A DNA stretch of 64,000 nucleotides from Halomonas denitrificans (GCF_003056305.1 NZ_PYVX01000001.1:186001-250000), one strand, 5' to 3'; shown: positions 42,420 to 51,406, counted from the stretch's first letter. Notes: generated by a model from the letters alone, not told the origin. Program-made: numbers and translations.

Positions 42420-44075
42420 TTATCCAAGGTGCAGGAGCATCGTCTCCGGGGCTTCGAGATAGCCCTTCCAGGCGTTGCAGAAGCGGGCGATGGTGCCGCC
42501 GTCGATCAGCCGGTGATCCCCCGCCCAGGTGACGGTCATGATCGCCCGCTTGACGACGTTGTCGTCGGCGTCGAAGCGCGGCAGCCACTGGGTCTTGCCG
42601 ATGGCGACGATCGCCACCTCCGGGGCGTTGATGATCGGCGCCGCGTAGGTACCGCCCAGCGCGCCGATGTTGGAGATGCTGATCGTTCCCTCCTGCAGGT
42701 CCGCGGAGGCCACCCGGCCCTCGCGGGCATCCTGGGTGAGGCGCTGGATCTCGCCGGCGATCTCCAGCAGGCTCAGCCGCTCCACGCCCTTGACGTTGGG
42801 CACCATCAGGCCCGCCTTGCCGTCCACGGCCATGCCGATGTTGCACGAGGGCAGGTAGTGGATCTCGTCGCCCGCCTCGTTGAGCCGGCTGTTGAGGATC
42901 GGGAAGTCGCGGATCGACAGCGCCATCGCCTTCATGAAGAAGGGCATCAGCGTCAGGCGCGCGTCCCGGGCCTGGGCCTCGGGCTTCAGGCGCTCGCGCA
43001 GCGCCAGAAGCTCCGTGACGTCGAGCTCCTCGCCGTACTGGAAGTGCGGGATCGTGGAGGCCGAGGCGACCATCTTGCGGGCCATGGCGGCGCGGATGCC
43101 GCGCATCGGCTCCACGCGCACCTCGCCCGGGGCGCTCGCGGGCGCGGATGCCCGGGCCGGCTCGGCGGGGCTTTCCGCGGCGGCCGGGGCTTCTGCGCCG
43201 GCAGTCCCGCCGCGGGCCAGGTAGGCCTGGACGTCCTCCTTCAGCACCCGGCCCTGCTTGCCGGAGCCCGGCACCTCGCCCAGGCGCAGCCCGTGCTCGC
43301 GCAGCAGGCGGCGCACCGCCGGGCTCGCCGGGATTCGCCCGTGGGGCCCCTGCCCGCTCGTCTCGCGGGCCACCGTGCCAGACGACGCTTCCGTCGCGGC
43401 CGCCTGCGGGGCTGGCTGGCTCGAGGCGGCGGGCGCGGACGCCTCGCGTTCGGCCGTCTCGGGCTCCCCTTCCGGCTCGGCGTCGGCCGGCGCATAGGCG
43501 AACAGCGGCGCGTGCACCTTGGCGATCTCGCCCTTGGCGACGTGGAGCCGGGTCACCTGCCCCGCCTCCGGAGCGGTGATCTCCATCATGGCCTTGTCGG
43601 TCATCACGTCGACGACCGGCTGGTCCTCCTCGAGCATGTCGCCTTCGGCGATGCGCCACTCCACGACCTCGCACTCGACGATGCCCTCGCCGAGGTCCGG
43701 CAGGATGAAGTCCTTGGCGGCGGCCGTCGCGGCCTTGGCCGGGCGAGCGCCCGCCTCTGCAGCGGAGGGCGAGGGCTCGTCGGCCCGGGGCTCGGATTCT
43801 CGTGCCTCGGACGCCGGGGCCGAGGCACCGGCCTCGCCGCTCTCGGCCTCGTAGGCGAACAGCGGCGCGTGCACCTTGGCGATCTCGCCCTTGGGCACGT
43901 GGAGCCGGGTCACCCGCCCTGCCTCCGGGGCGGTGATCTCGACCAGCGCCTTGTCGGTCATCACCTCGACCACCGGCTGGTCCTCCTCGATGACGTCACC
44001 CTCCTGGATGCGCCACTCCACTACCTCGCACTCCACGATACCTTCGCCGATATCGGGCAGCTTGAACTCTGTCAT
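42420..44075 (-). CDS. bkdB: Branched-chain 2-oxoacid dehydrogenase E2 (dihydrolipoamide acyltransferase), two lipoyl domains
   Basis: This 551-residue E2 core transfers the branched-chain acyl group from lipoamide to CoA. Two lipoyl domains (about residues 1-76 and 122-197) carry lipoyl lysines 42 and 161 in TDKA. Ala/Pro/Glu-rich linkers separate them. A peripheral-subunit-binding domain follows (ASPAVRRLLREHGLRLGEV, about 255-290), then the catalytic domain with HRLIDG at 521-526. Two lipoyl domains are unusual for a BCKDH E2, which usually has one, and the two are very alike. It follows E1beta by 28 bases. No E3 gene is adjacent. Confidence 0.88.
   Translation of the reverse strand: MTEFKLPDIGEGIVECEVVEWRIQEGDVIEEDQPVVEVMTDKALVEITAPEAGRVTRLHVPKGEIAKVHAPLFAYEAESGEAGASAPASEARESEPRADEPSPSAAEAGARPAKAATAAAKDFILPDLGEGIVECEVVEWRIAEGDMLEEDQPVVDVMTDKAMMEITAPEAGQVTRLHVAKGEIAKVHAPLFAYAPADAEPEGEPETAEREASAPAASSQPAPQAAATEASSGTVARETSGQGPHGRIPASPAVRRLLREHGLRLGEVPGSGKQGRVLKEDVQAYLARGGTAGAEAPAAAESPAEPARASAPASAPGEVRVEPMRGIRAAMARKMVASASTIPHFQYGEELDVTELLALRERLKPEAQARDARLTLMPFFMKAMALSIRDFPILNSRLNEAGDEIHYLPSCNIGMAVDGKAGLMVPNVKGVERLSLLEIAGEIQRLTQDAREGRVASADLQEGTISISNIGALGGTYAAPIINAPEVAIVAIGKTQWLPRFDADDNVVKRAIMTVTWAGDHRLIDGGTIARFCNAWKGYLEAPETMLLHLG
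43493..44068 (-). repeat. Duplicated lipoyl-domain coding repeat inside bkdB
   Basis: The segments at about 43493-43710 and 43851-44068 encode the two lipoyl domains. They are highly alike at nucleotide level by eye, including long identical runs such as the AACAGCGGCGCGTGCACC block. This suggests fairly recent intragenic duplication or ongoing gene conversion. Confidence 0.75.
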
Positions 44076-44103
44076 CTTGTCTCTCCTGTCCTGGATCCGG
44101 TCG

Positions 44104-45081
44104 TCAGAAATTCACGCTTTCGCGGATGGCCTCGACGATCTTCAGGTGGTCCGGCAGGTACTCCTTCTCCAGGGTCAGCGGGAAGGGGGTATCCAGGCCG
44201 GTCACCCGGGCGATGGGCGATTCCAGGTACAGGAAGCAGCGCTCCTGGATGGCCGCGGCGATCTCGCCGGCGAAGCCCCCGGTGCGCGGTGCCTCGTGGG
44301 TGATGACCAGCCGGCCGGTCTTCAACACCGACTCGGCCACGGTCTCCTGATCCCAGGGCAGGAGGCTCCTCAGGTCGATCACCTCGCAGGAGATGCCGTC
44401 CTTCTCGGCGAGCTCCACGGCACGCTCGATCACCTCCATCTGGGCGCCCCAGCCTACCAGGGTCACGTCGCTGCCCTCCTTAGTCACCTCGGCCTCGCCG
44501 ATGGGCAGCTGGTAGTCCTCCTCCGGCACCTCGCCCACGGCGGCGCGATAGAGCCGCTTGGGCTCGAAGAAGAGGACCGGGTCCGGGTCGCGGATGGCGG
44601 CCAGCAGCAGTCCCTTGGCCTGGTAGGGATCGCGGGGCACCACGATCTTGAGGCCGGGGGTGTGCGCGAAGTAGGCCTCCGGCGACTGGGAGTGGTAGAG
44701 CCCGCCGGAGATGCCGCCGCCGTAGGGGGCGCGGATGGTCAGGCCGCCGACGTTGAAAAGATCGCCGGAGCGGTAGCGGAACTTGGCGGTCTCGTTGACG
44801 ATCTGGTCGAAGGCCGGAAAGATGTAGTCGGCGAACTGGATCTCGGCGACCGGCACCGAACCCTGGGCGGCCAGGCCGTTGGCGAAGCCGATGATGCCCT
44901 GCTCCACCAGCGGCGTGTTGAAGCAGCGCGCGCGGCCGTACTTCTCCTGCAGGTGGCTGGTGGCGCGGAAGACGCCGCCGAAGCTGCCCACGTCCTCGCC
45001 GAAGCAGAGCACCTTGTCGTCCTCGCCCATGGCGATGTCCAGGGCGTTGTTGATGGCCTGCAGCATGTTCATGGTCGGCAT
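44104..45081 (-). CDS. bkdA2: Branched-chain 2-oxoacid dehydrogenase E1 beta subunit
   Basis: This 325-residue transketolase-like beta subunit forms the alpha2beta2 E1 that decarboxylates branched-chain 2-oxoacids with thiamine diphosphate. The N-terminal [29 protein letters not shown] contains the conserved Glu that activates [47 protein letters not shown] and [13 protein letters not shown] (transketolase C-terminal domain) follow. The ATG at 45081 is one base past the bkdA1 stop (TGAGATG); a second in-frame ATG is at 45072. Confidence 0.92.
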   Translation of the reverse strand: MPTMNMLQAINNALDIAMGEDDKVLCFGEDVGSFGGVFRATSHLQEKYGRARCFNTPLVEQGIIGFANGLAAQGSVPVAEIQFADYIFPAFDQIVNETAKFRYRSGDLFNVGGLTIRAPYGGGISGGLYHSQSPEAYFAHTPGLKIVVPRDPYQAKGLLLAAIRDPDPVLFFEPKRLYRAAVGEVPEEDYQLPIGEAEVTKEGSDVTLVGWGAQMEVIERAVELAEKDGISCEVIDLRSLLPWDQETVAESVLKTGRLVITHEAPRTGGFAGEIAAAIQERCFLYLESPIARVTGLDTPFPLTLEKEYLPDHLKIVEAIRESVNF

Positions 45082-45082
45082 C

Positions 45083-46300
45083 TCACTTCTCTCCCTTGGC
45101 CGCGGTGGCATCGGCTTGCACGTCCGGGTCCAGGGCACGCGCCCCCTTGGGGTAGGCCTCCGGGTACTGGCGGATGTGGCGCTTGAGCGCATCGAGCTGT
45201 CGCTGCAGTTCCGGGGTGACGTCGGCGTAGACATCGGTCACAAGACTGTCCAGCGGCGGCGGCGGACGCTTCTCGGCCCGCTTCATGGTCTCCAGGACCT
45301 CGCGGCGCAGGCTCTCCTGGAGCGCCTTCTCCTCGTCGTCGCTCCACCAGCCCAGGTCGCCCAGCCAGCGCTGCATGCGCAGGATGGGATCCTTCTCGCG
45401 CCAGGCCTCCTCTTCCTTCTTGGAGCGATAGCCGGAGGGGTCGTCCGAGGAGGAGTGGGCGGCCAGGCGATAGCTCATGGCCTCGATCAGCACCGGCTGG
45501 TTGTGCTCCACGGCGATCCGGCGCGCCTCGCGGGTGGCCGCGTAGACCGCCAGGATGTCGTTGCCGTCGACGCGGATCACGTGCATGCGATAGCCGAAGG
45601 CCCGTGGTGCCACGCCGTCGGCGGCGAACTGCTCGATGGAGGGGGTGGAGATCGCATAGCCGTTGTTGCGGCAGAAGAAGATCACCGGCACCTCGTGGAC
45701 CGCCGCCATGTTCAGGGCGGCATGGAAGTCGCCCTCGGAGGCCGCCCCCTCGCCGAAGAACACCGTGGTGCACTGGCCGTCGCCGGCGAGCTTCTGGCCG
45801 TAGGCGTAGCCGGTGGCCTGGGGGATCTGGGTCGCCAGCGGCGACGAGATGGTCATGTAGTGCAGCTTGCGCGACCCGTAGTGGATCGGCATCTGGCGGC
45901 CCTTGCCGTAGTCGAGCTCGTTGCCGAACAGCTGGTTCATGAACTCGTCGAAGGTGAAGCCGCGATAGATCAGGGCGCCCTGCTCACGGTACTGCGCCAT
46001 GATCATGTCGGCGTCGTCCAGCGCCGCCGTGGCGCCGATCACCGCGGCCTCCTCGCCGGTGCACTGCATGTAGAAGGAGAGGCGTCCCTGGCGCTGGGCG
46101 GCGAGCATCCGCTCGTCGAGCACCCGGGTGGCGACCATGGCGCGGTAGATGGCCAGCGCCTGCTCCTGGTCGAGCTCGGGCGCCTTCGCCCCCTCGTGGA
46201 GGGTGCCGTCCTGCTGGAGCAGCCGGAAGGTCGGAATGCTGAACTCGTCACCGGCCAGGAAGGTCGGCTCGTGGATGTCCGCTGTTGTTGTCATCGTCAT
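45083..46300 (-). CDS. bkdA1: Branched-chain 2-oxoacid dehydrogenase E1 alpha subunit
   Basis: This is a 405-residue alpha subunit of the branched-chain 2-oxoacid dehydrogenase. The TPP motif runs from [15 protein letters not shown] to CRNNGYAIS. The loop [17 protein letters not shown] corresponds to the region phosphorylated in the mitochondrial enzyme. The N-terminal extension and [13 protein letters not shown] separate it from pyruvate dehydrogenase E1alpha. In-frame ATGs stand at 46300 and 46294; AGGA is only 2 bases from the first and 8 from the second, so the second may be used. It is the first gene of the operon, with a palindromic operator candidate about 90 bases upstream. Confidence 0.92.
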   Translation of the reverse strand: MTMTTTADIHEPTFLAGDEFSIPTFRLLQQDGTLHEGAKAPELDQEQALAIYRAMVATRVLDERMLAAQRQGRLSFYMQCTGEEAAVIGATAALDDADMIMAQYREQGALIYRGFTFDEFMNQLFGNELDYGKGRQMPIHYGSRKLHYMTISSPLATQIPQATGYAYGQKLAGDGQCTTVFFGEGAASEGDFHAALNMAAVHEVPVIFFCRNNGYAISTPSIEQFAADGVAPRAFGYRMHVIRVDGNDILAVYAATREARRIAVEHNQPVLIEAMSYRLAAHSSSDDPSGYRSKKEEEAWREKDPILRMQRWLGDLGWWSDDEEKALQESLRREVLETMKRAEKRPPPPLDSLVTDVYADVTPELQRQLDALKRHIRQYPEAYPKGARALDPDVQADATAAKGEK

Positions 46301-46389
46301 GATCCTGTGCCCCTTTTGGGGGCAGTGTTGTCTTTAATGTTCCGCTCCGCCAGGGGGTCGCCCCGGGGCCGGTCAACGCAACAGGATTG

Positions 46390-46399
46390 ACGTTAACGT
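46390..46399. promoter_or_regulatory. ACGTTAACGT palindrome upstream of the bkd operon (LiuR-like)
   Basis: A perfect 10-bp palindrome within TTGACGTTAACGTAAA lies about 90 bases before bkdA1. It resembles, from memory, the ACGT-rich palindrome attributed to LiuR, the MerR-family regulator of branched-chain amino acid degradation in proteobacteria. The operon function fits. The exact consensus was not checked. Confidence 0.42.
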
Positions 46400-46445
46400 A
46401 AACTGTTCTTCTTGGGTAGTCCCCCATCGCACGAGGGAACGCCGC

Positions 46446-46469
46446 GTGCTGCATGCGTGCGAGCAGCAC
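46446..46469 (-). terminator. Hairpin downstream of yehW
   Basis: GTGCTGC / GCAGCAC with a 10-base loop lies between the yehW stop and the bkd promoter region. No T tract; a weak terminator candidate. Confidence 0.35.
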
Positions 46470-46513
46470 TCAGGAGAGAGTTGGACGTAGCACGAAGCGC
46501 GGGCGCGAGGCGC

Positions 46514-47242
46514 TCAGCGCCCGCCGGGGGACGGCAGGCGGCTGAACAGGCTGTCGACGCTGATCGCCAGCAGCCCGATCAGCAGCGCCCCCTGGATCAC
46601 GTAGGCGGTGTTGCCATTGACGATGCCCGAGATGATCGGATCGCCCAGGTTGCTCGCCCCCACGGTGGCGCCGATCGCCGCGGTGGCGATGCTGATGGTC
46701 ACCGAGGTGCGGATGCCGGCAAGGATCACCGGGGCGGCCAGGGGCAGCTCCACCTGGCGAAGGATCTGGCCGCTGCTCATGCCCATGCCGCGCGCCGCCT
46801 CGCGCACCGAGGGGTCGATGCCGAGGATGCCCGCCAGGGTGTTGCGCACGATGGGCAGCAGCCCGTAGAGCAGCAGCGCCACGATGATCGGCAGGGTGCC
46901 GAAGCCGAGCACCGGCACGGCCAGCGCCAGCACCGCCACCGGCGGGAAGGTCTGCCCCATGGAGGCCAGTTGGCTGACCAGCGGCAGGAAGTCGCGGCCC
47001 CGCGGGCGGGTCACGGCGATGGCGGCGCCGACCCCGATCAGGACGGCCAGCACCGCCGCCACCCCCACCACGGTGAGGTGGCGCCCGAGCAGGGTCAGGA
47101 AGTCGGCCCGGGCGTAGATCACCTGGCGGCTGTCGGGCTCGAGGAGGCGAAAGAGCCCCTCCAGCTGCCCCATGCCCAGGGTGGCGGCCAGCAGCAGCGC
47201 CACCCAGCCCAGTGGCACGGCGAGTCGTCGAGCCTCAGTCAT
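46514..47242 (-). CDS. yehW: Osmoprotectant ABC transporter permease YehW-type
   Basis: This is a 242-residue permease of the OpuCB/OpuCD and YehW type with about six helices. The binding-protein-dependent transport signature is visible in LASMGQTFPPVAVLALAVPVLGFG and the EAA loop REAARGMGMSSGQILRQVELPLAAPVILAGIRTS. It is the last gene of yehZYXW. Its start overlaps the end of yehX by 8 bases. E. coli YehZYXW is a low-affinity betaine system induced by osmotic stress; in a halophile uptake of betaine-type solutes is the obvious role. Confidence 0.9.
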   Translation of the reverse strand: MTEARRLAVPLGWVALLLAATLGMGQLEGLFRLLEPDSRQVIYARADFLTLLGRHLTVVGVAAVLAVLIGVGAAIAVTRPRGRDFLPLVSQLASMGQTFPPVAVLALAVPVLGFGTLPIIVALLLYGLLPIVRNTLAGILGIDPSVREAARGMGMSSGQILRQVELPLAAPVILAGIRTSVTISIATAAIGATVGASNLGDPIISGIVNGNTAYVIQGALLIGLLAISVDSLFSRLPSPGGR

Positions 47243-48179
47243 CGCTGCGCGCTCCTACCAGGCGGCGCAGGGAGAGTTCGCCCACCGGCAGGTCGTCGTC
47301 GTCGACCACGGTGAGCCGCTCGGCATGGCGCCACAGCATCAGCGACAGCGCCTCGCGCAGGCTGGCCTGCTGGCCGATCCGCTCGCGCGCCAGCAGACGC
47401 GGCCCCAGCGGCAGCATGCGCTGGCTGACCGGCAGCAGCGCCGCCTCCTTCAGGCCGCGATCCTCGCCGCCCAGCAGCGACTCGACGAAGGCGTCGGCCG
47501 GCTCGCGCAGGAGCTCGAGCGGCCGGCCCTGCTGCTTGATCCGCCCCTGGTGCATCACCACCAGGTGGTCGGCCAGGCGCAACGCCTCGTCCATGTCGTG
47601 GGTGACGAAGACGATGGTCTTCTCGAGCCGCCCCTGCAGCGCGCGCAGCTCCTCCTGCAGGCCCTCCCGGGTCAGCGGGTCCAGGGCGCCGAAGGGCTCG
47701 TCCATCAGCAGGATATCGGGATCCGCCGCCAGCGCCCGGGCGACGCCCACCCGCTGGGCCTGGCCGCCAGAGAGCTGGTGGGGGTACTTGTCGGCGAACT
47801 CTGCCATGGAGAGCCCGAGCAGGCCCATCAGCTCCTCGACCCGCGCCCTGACCCTGGCGGCCGGCCACTTGAGCAGGCGCGGCACCAGGCCGATGTTGCG
47901 GGCCACCGTCCAGTGCGGGAAGAGCCCGGTGCTCTGGATGGCGTAGCCCATGCGCCGGCGCAGGTGCTCCTCGCGGAAGTCGCGAATCTGCTGGCCGTCG
48001 ATATGGATCTCGCCCTCGCTGTGCTCGATCAGGCGGTTGATCATGCGCAGCGTGGTCGACTTGCCGCAGCCCGAGGTGCCGACCAGCACACAGAGCTCAC
48101 CCCGCGCCACGCTCAGCGAGATGTCGTCCACCGCGACGGCATCGCCGAAGCGCTTGGTGACGTGGATCAGATCGATCAT
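47235..48179 (-). CDS. yehX: Osmoprotectant ABC transporter ATPase YehX-type
   Basis: This is a 314-residue ATPase. Walker A is GTSGCGKST, the Q-loop follows at YAIQSTGLF, the signature is LSGGQAQR and Walker B is ILLMDEPFGALD. The region after about residue 240 (LPVSQRMLPLGPRLLARERIGQQASL...LTVVDDDDLPVGELSLRRL) is a CBS-like regulatory segment, as in OpuA/ProV-type ATPases that sense ionic strength. The ATG at 48179 gives MIDLIHVTKRFGD; longer frames only add antisense-like Arg/Gly sequence. It overlaps yehY by 4 bases. Confidence 0.92.
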   Translation of the reverse strand: MIDLIHVTKRFGDAVAVDDISLSVARGELCVLVGTSGCGKSTTLRMINRLIEHSEGEIHIDGQQIRDFREEHLRRRMGYAIQSTGLFPHWTVARNIGLVPRLLKWPAARVRARVEELMGLLGLSMAEFADKYPHQLSGGQAQRVGVARALAADPDILLMDEPFGALDPLTREGLQEELRALQGRLEKTIVFVTHDMDEALRLADHLVVMHQGRIKQQGRPLELLREPADAFVESLLGGEDRGLKEAALLPVSQRMLPLGPRLLARERIGQQASLREALSLMLWRHAERLTVVDDDDLPVGELSLRRLVGARSDD

Positions 48180-49342
48180 GCGGCCCCTCCCGGGCGTAGC
48201 GTATCGGTCAGGGCCCCGAGCAGGGCGTCGGCGACCAGCGCCAGGGCCAGGATGGGCAACGCGCCCAGCAGCACCAGGTCCATGGCGGCCTGGCCGAGCC
48301 CCTGGAAGATGAAGGTGCCGAGGCCGCCGGCGCCGATCAGCGCGGCCACCGCGGTCAACCCGATGGCCTGCACCGTGGTGATGCGCACCCCCTCGAGGAT
48401 CACCGGCAGCGCCAGCGGCAGGCGCACCTGGCGAAACACCTGGCCGCGGCTCATGCCCATGCCGCGGGCGGCATCGATGACGCCGGGATCCACCGCCTCC
48501 AGCGCCACGAAGGTGTTGCGCACCATCGGCAGCAGGCTGTAGCCCACCAGCGCCAGCAGCGCCGGGGCGGCGCCGATGCCGCTCACCCCCAGCGCCGCCA
48601 GCCAGTCGACGTGGGCCGAGAGCCAGGCGAGCGGGGCTAGCAACAGGCCGAAGAGCGCGATGCTGGGGATGGTCTGCAGGACGTTGAGCATGCCGAAGCC
48701 GATCCGCTGGGCGGCCTGCCAGCGGCGCATGGCGAGCGCCGCGGCCACCCCGAGCACGAGGCTTGCGCCGACCGCCGCGCCGACCAGCGCCAGGTGCTCG
48801 AGGACGGCGCCCAGGAACTGGTCGCGGCGCCCCTGGAACTCCTGCCACAGCGCCAGGGGCGCGAGCCACCGGCTGAGACAGAGCCCGAGCACGGCCAGCG
48901 GCAGCGCCAGCAGAGCGACGCCCGCCAGGCGCGACAGTGCCAGGCGACCGCGCAGCTCCACCAGCAGCATCAGCAGCAGGAAGAGCAGCAGCCAGACGCC
49001 GGCGCCGACGCCCAGGCGCGCCCCGGCCGCGCCGGGATCGACCAGGCGATGCGCCGCCAGGGAGAGCCAGAGCGGCAAGGCGGCCAGCATCAGCACGGTG
49101 AGCCCCAGGGCGAGGAGCAGCGCCGCCGGCGTCGGCCGCCGGGAGAGCGCCGCCAGCGCCAGCAGCGGCAGCGCCGAGACCAGGGCGCCGGCCCAGCCGA
49201 GCGATGCTGCCAGGCCATGGGCGGTGCCGGGCACGATGCGGTTGGGCGCCACGCTCACCGTGTCGAGGGTCAGCCAGACCAGCAGGCCGACCAGCGACAG
49301 GCTCAGCAGCACGACATTGTGGCGGGGACGTTCGGCGGGCAA
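48176..49342 (-). CDS. yehY: Osmoprotectant ABC transporter permease YehY-type
   Basis: This is a 388-residue permease close in length to E. coli YehY (385). It is longer than YehW because of an N-terminal block of five or so extra helices (residues 10-190). The conserved transport domain follows, with LNVLQTIPSIALFGLLLAPLAWL and the EAA loop DAARGMGMSRGQVFRQVRLPLALPVILEG. The extra block is a distinctive YehY feature and supports the assignment over OpuCB. It lies 7 bases after yehZ. Confidence 0.9.
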   Translation of the reverse strand: MPAERPRHNVVLLSLSLVGLLVWLTLDTVSVAPNRIVPGTAHGLAASLGWAGALVSALPLLALAALSRRPTPAALLLALGLTVLMLAALPLWLSLAAHRLVDPGAAGARLGVGAGVWLLLFLLLMLLVELRGRLALSRLAGVALLALPLAVLGLCLSRWLAPLALWQEFQGRRDQFLGAVLEHLALVGAAVGASLVLGVAAALAMRRWQAAQRIGFGMLNVLQTIPSIALFGLLLAPLAWLSAHVDWLAALGVSGIGAAPALLALVGYSLLPMVRNTFVALEAVDPGVIDAARGMGMSRGQVFRQVRLPLALPVILEGVRITTVQAIGLTAVAALIGAGGLGTFIFQGLGQAAMDLVLLGALPILALALVADALLGALTDTLRPGGAA

Positions 49343-49349
49343 GGTCGCC

Positions 49350-50267
49350 TCAGTCGCCCAGGGTATCGAGGAACTCGGCGGCCACGGCAGCCGGGGGGCG
49401 CCCGTTCACCGCCACGTCGCCGTTGAGGCGCTGCAGGGTCTCCTTGTCCAGCGCCCGGAAGACCGGGTCGAGCAGCTCGGCGATCTCGGGGTGCTGGTCG
49501 AGGACCGCCTCGCGGACCACAGGCGCCGGCTGATAGACCGGCTGCACGCCAAGGGTGTCGTCCATGACCACCAGGTCCAGGGCCTGCAGGCCGCCGTCGG
49601 TACCGTAGGTCATGGCCGCATTGACGCCGCTGGTCTGCTGGGCGGCGGCGCGCATGGTCGCCGCGGTGTTGCCGCCGGAGAGGATCAACAGCTCCTCCTC
49701 GTCGAGCTCGAAGCCATAGGCCGACTGGAAGGCCGGCAGCGCCTGGGGCGACTCCACGAACTCGGCGCTCGCCGCCAGCTTGAAGTCGCCGCCGTCGGCG
49801 AGGTAGTCCGCCAGGTCCTCGAGGCTCTCGAGGCCGTGCTCGCGGGCCAGCTCGCCGCGCACGCTGATCGCCCAGGTGTTGTTGGCCTCGGCGGGCGTCA
49901 GCCAGACGAGATCGTTCGCCTCGGCGTCACGCTCGCGCACGGTGTCATAGGCCTTGGCGGCGTCGTTCCACACCGGGCTGTCGGTCATGTCGAAGAAGAA
50001 GGCGCCGTTGCCGGTGTACTCGGGGTAGAGATCGATCTCGCCGGCCAGCAGCGCCTCGCGCACGATGCTGGTGCCGCCGAGCTGCAGGCGATCCTCGACC
50101 TCGATGCCGCCCTCCTCCAGTCGCTGCAGGATCAGCTGGCCGAGCACCGAGCCTTCGGTATCGATCTTGGAGGCCACCACCACGGGCTCCTGCGCCTGGG
50201 CCGTGGAGATGGCAATCAGCGACGCGGCCGCCAGGGAGACGCAGCGAGACAGGGGACGAATCATCAT
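49350..50267 (-). CDS. yehZ: Osmoprotectant substrate-binding protein YehZ/OsmF-type
   Basis: This is a 305-residue periplasmic binding protein, equal in length to E. coli OsmF (YehZ). The signal peptide ends at AQA (about residue 25). The mature part opens EPVVVASKIDTEGSVLGQLILQRLEEGGIEVEDR, followed by EIDLYPEYTGNGAFFF, the OpuAC-family pattern with aromatic residues that cage quaternary ammonium groups. It is the first gene of yehZYXW. Two adjacent ATGs at 50267 and 50264 are possible starts; the open frame could also begin at 50321, but that adds a polar tail before the signal sequence. Confidence 0.9.
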   Translation of the reverse strand: MMIRPLSRCVSLAAASLIAISTAQAQEPVVVASKIDTEGSVLGQLILQRLEEGGIEVEDRLQLGGTSIVREALLAGEIDLYPEYTGNGAFFFDMTDSPVWNDAAKAYDTVRERDAEANDLVWLTPAEANNTWAISVRGELAREHGLESLEDLADYLADGGDFKLAASAEFVESPQALPAFQSAYGFELDEEELLILSGGNTAATMRAAAQQTSGVNAAMTYGTDGGLQALDLVVMDDTLGVQPVYQPAPVVREAVLDQHPEIAELLDPVFRALDKETLQRLNGDVAVNGRPPAAVAAEFLDTLGD

Positions 50268-50355
50268 GTTCACCGGGTTCCTTATGAATGTATCCTGAGT
50301 ATAAGGCCTGTATAGCTTCAATGTCAGACACGGGCATCAACGTCGGACCCTCAGC

Positions 50356-51351
50356 ATGCCGCTCACCGCCTCGGCGCAACGCCTCCTCGATCACTGCCGC
50401 CACCCGCTGGTCCGCGACCTCGGCTGGATCCTGTTCGCGCCTTGCCTCGTCGCGCTGCCGGGCGTCCCGCGCCCGACCCGCGCCGAGCTGGGCCTCGCCG
50501 ATGACGACCGGCTGGCGGCCTGGCTGCGGGAACACGAACGCGCGCCGGGCCGCCTCGAGGCGCACCTCGCCCCCACCCTGCGCGGGCGGATGGGGCTCTA
50601 TCACGAGCGACTCTGGCAGTTCCTGCTCGAGGAGGCGCCGGCCACGCGACTGCTGGCCCACAACCTGCGCATCCACCAGGGCAAGCGCACCCTGGGCGAG
50701 CTGGACCTGCTCTACGCCCGGCGCGATGACCCTCGCCCGGTGCACCTGGAGGTGGCGATCAAGTTCTACCTGGGCCTCGACGAGGGGCCCGGCGCGCCGG
50801 ACAGCCAGGCGCGCTGGATCGGCCCGGGCGGGGCCGACAGCCTGCTCGCCAAGCGCGACCACCTCTTTCATCACCAGCTCTGCCTCACGCGCACCCCGGA
50901 GGCCATCGAGGCGCTGCAGCCGCTGCTGTCATCCGCCCAACCGGCAGAGCCGCCCTCCTCGGGCAGCGTACCGGCCACGCCCGTGCGGCTGGCGATGCCG
51001 GGCGTGCTCTTCTACCCCTGGCACGCGCCCCTGCCAGCGCCGCGCGACGCCACCCCCGACCACCTGCGCGGCCGCTGGCTCTGCGCCCGGGACTGGCCCC
51101 GGCTGCGGGCCGGGCTGCCGCCGGGCACGCGCGGCGCCTGGCTGCACAAGCCGCACTGGCTCGCCCTGCCCCGCGGCGAGACGCTTGCGCCCCTGTCGAT
51201 CCTGGACGGGCGGCTCAGGGCGCACTTCCAGGCCGGCGGCGCGCCGCTGCAGCTGGCGCTTGGTCACCCCGAGACCGGCGAGCGGCGCCTGATGCTGGTC
51301 CCAGACGACTGGCCACACCAGATCCCGTTGCCGCCCTCGCCGCCTCGCTGA
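50356..51351 (+). CDS. DUF1853 family protein
   Basis: This is a 331-residue cytoplasmic protein recognised as DUF1853 by HPLVRDLGWILFAP at the N-terminus, the LAHNLRIHQGKRTLGELDLLYARR block and VHLEVAIKFYL. The GELDLL...EVAIK pattern looks like the core of a PD-(D/E)XK nuclease fold, with a possible Asp, Glu and Lys. This is inference; the function is not established. It is divergent from yehZ and convergent with cysS. Confidence 0.82.
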   Translation: MPLTASAQRLLDHCRHPLVRDLGWILFAPCLVALPGVPRPTRAELGLADDDRLAAWLREHERAPGRLEAHLAPTLRGRMGLYHERLWQFLLEEAPATRLLAHNLRIHQGKRTLGELDLLYARRDDPRPVHLEVAIKFYLGLDEGPGAPDSQARWIGPGGADSLLAKRDHLFHHQLCLTRTPEAIEALQPLLSSAQPAEPPSSGSVPATPVRLAMPGVLFYPWHAPLPAPRDATPDHLRGRWLCARDWPRLRAGLPPGTRGAWLHKPHWLALPRGETLAPLSILDGRLRAHFQAGGAPLQLALGHPETGERRLMLVPDDWPHQIPLPPSPPR

Positions 51352-51371
51352 CCCTCCGCCCCGAAACGCGA

Positions 51372-51406
51372 CGCGCCCGGCCCCTGCCGTGCAGGAACCG
51401 GGCGCG
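51372..51406. terminator. Long two-part hairpin between DUF1853 gene and cysS
   Basis: CGCGCCCGG / CCGGGCGCG encloses an inner CCTGC / GCAGG stem-loop, in the 82-base gap between convergent stops. It is likely a bidirectional terminator. Confidence 0.6.

Noticed and set aside
42254-44103. A lipoamide dehydrogenase (E3) gene for the bkd operon
   Set aside because: No flavoprotein disulfide reductase with CxxxxC is encoded near the operon; E3 is probably shared from another locus.
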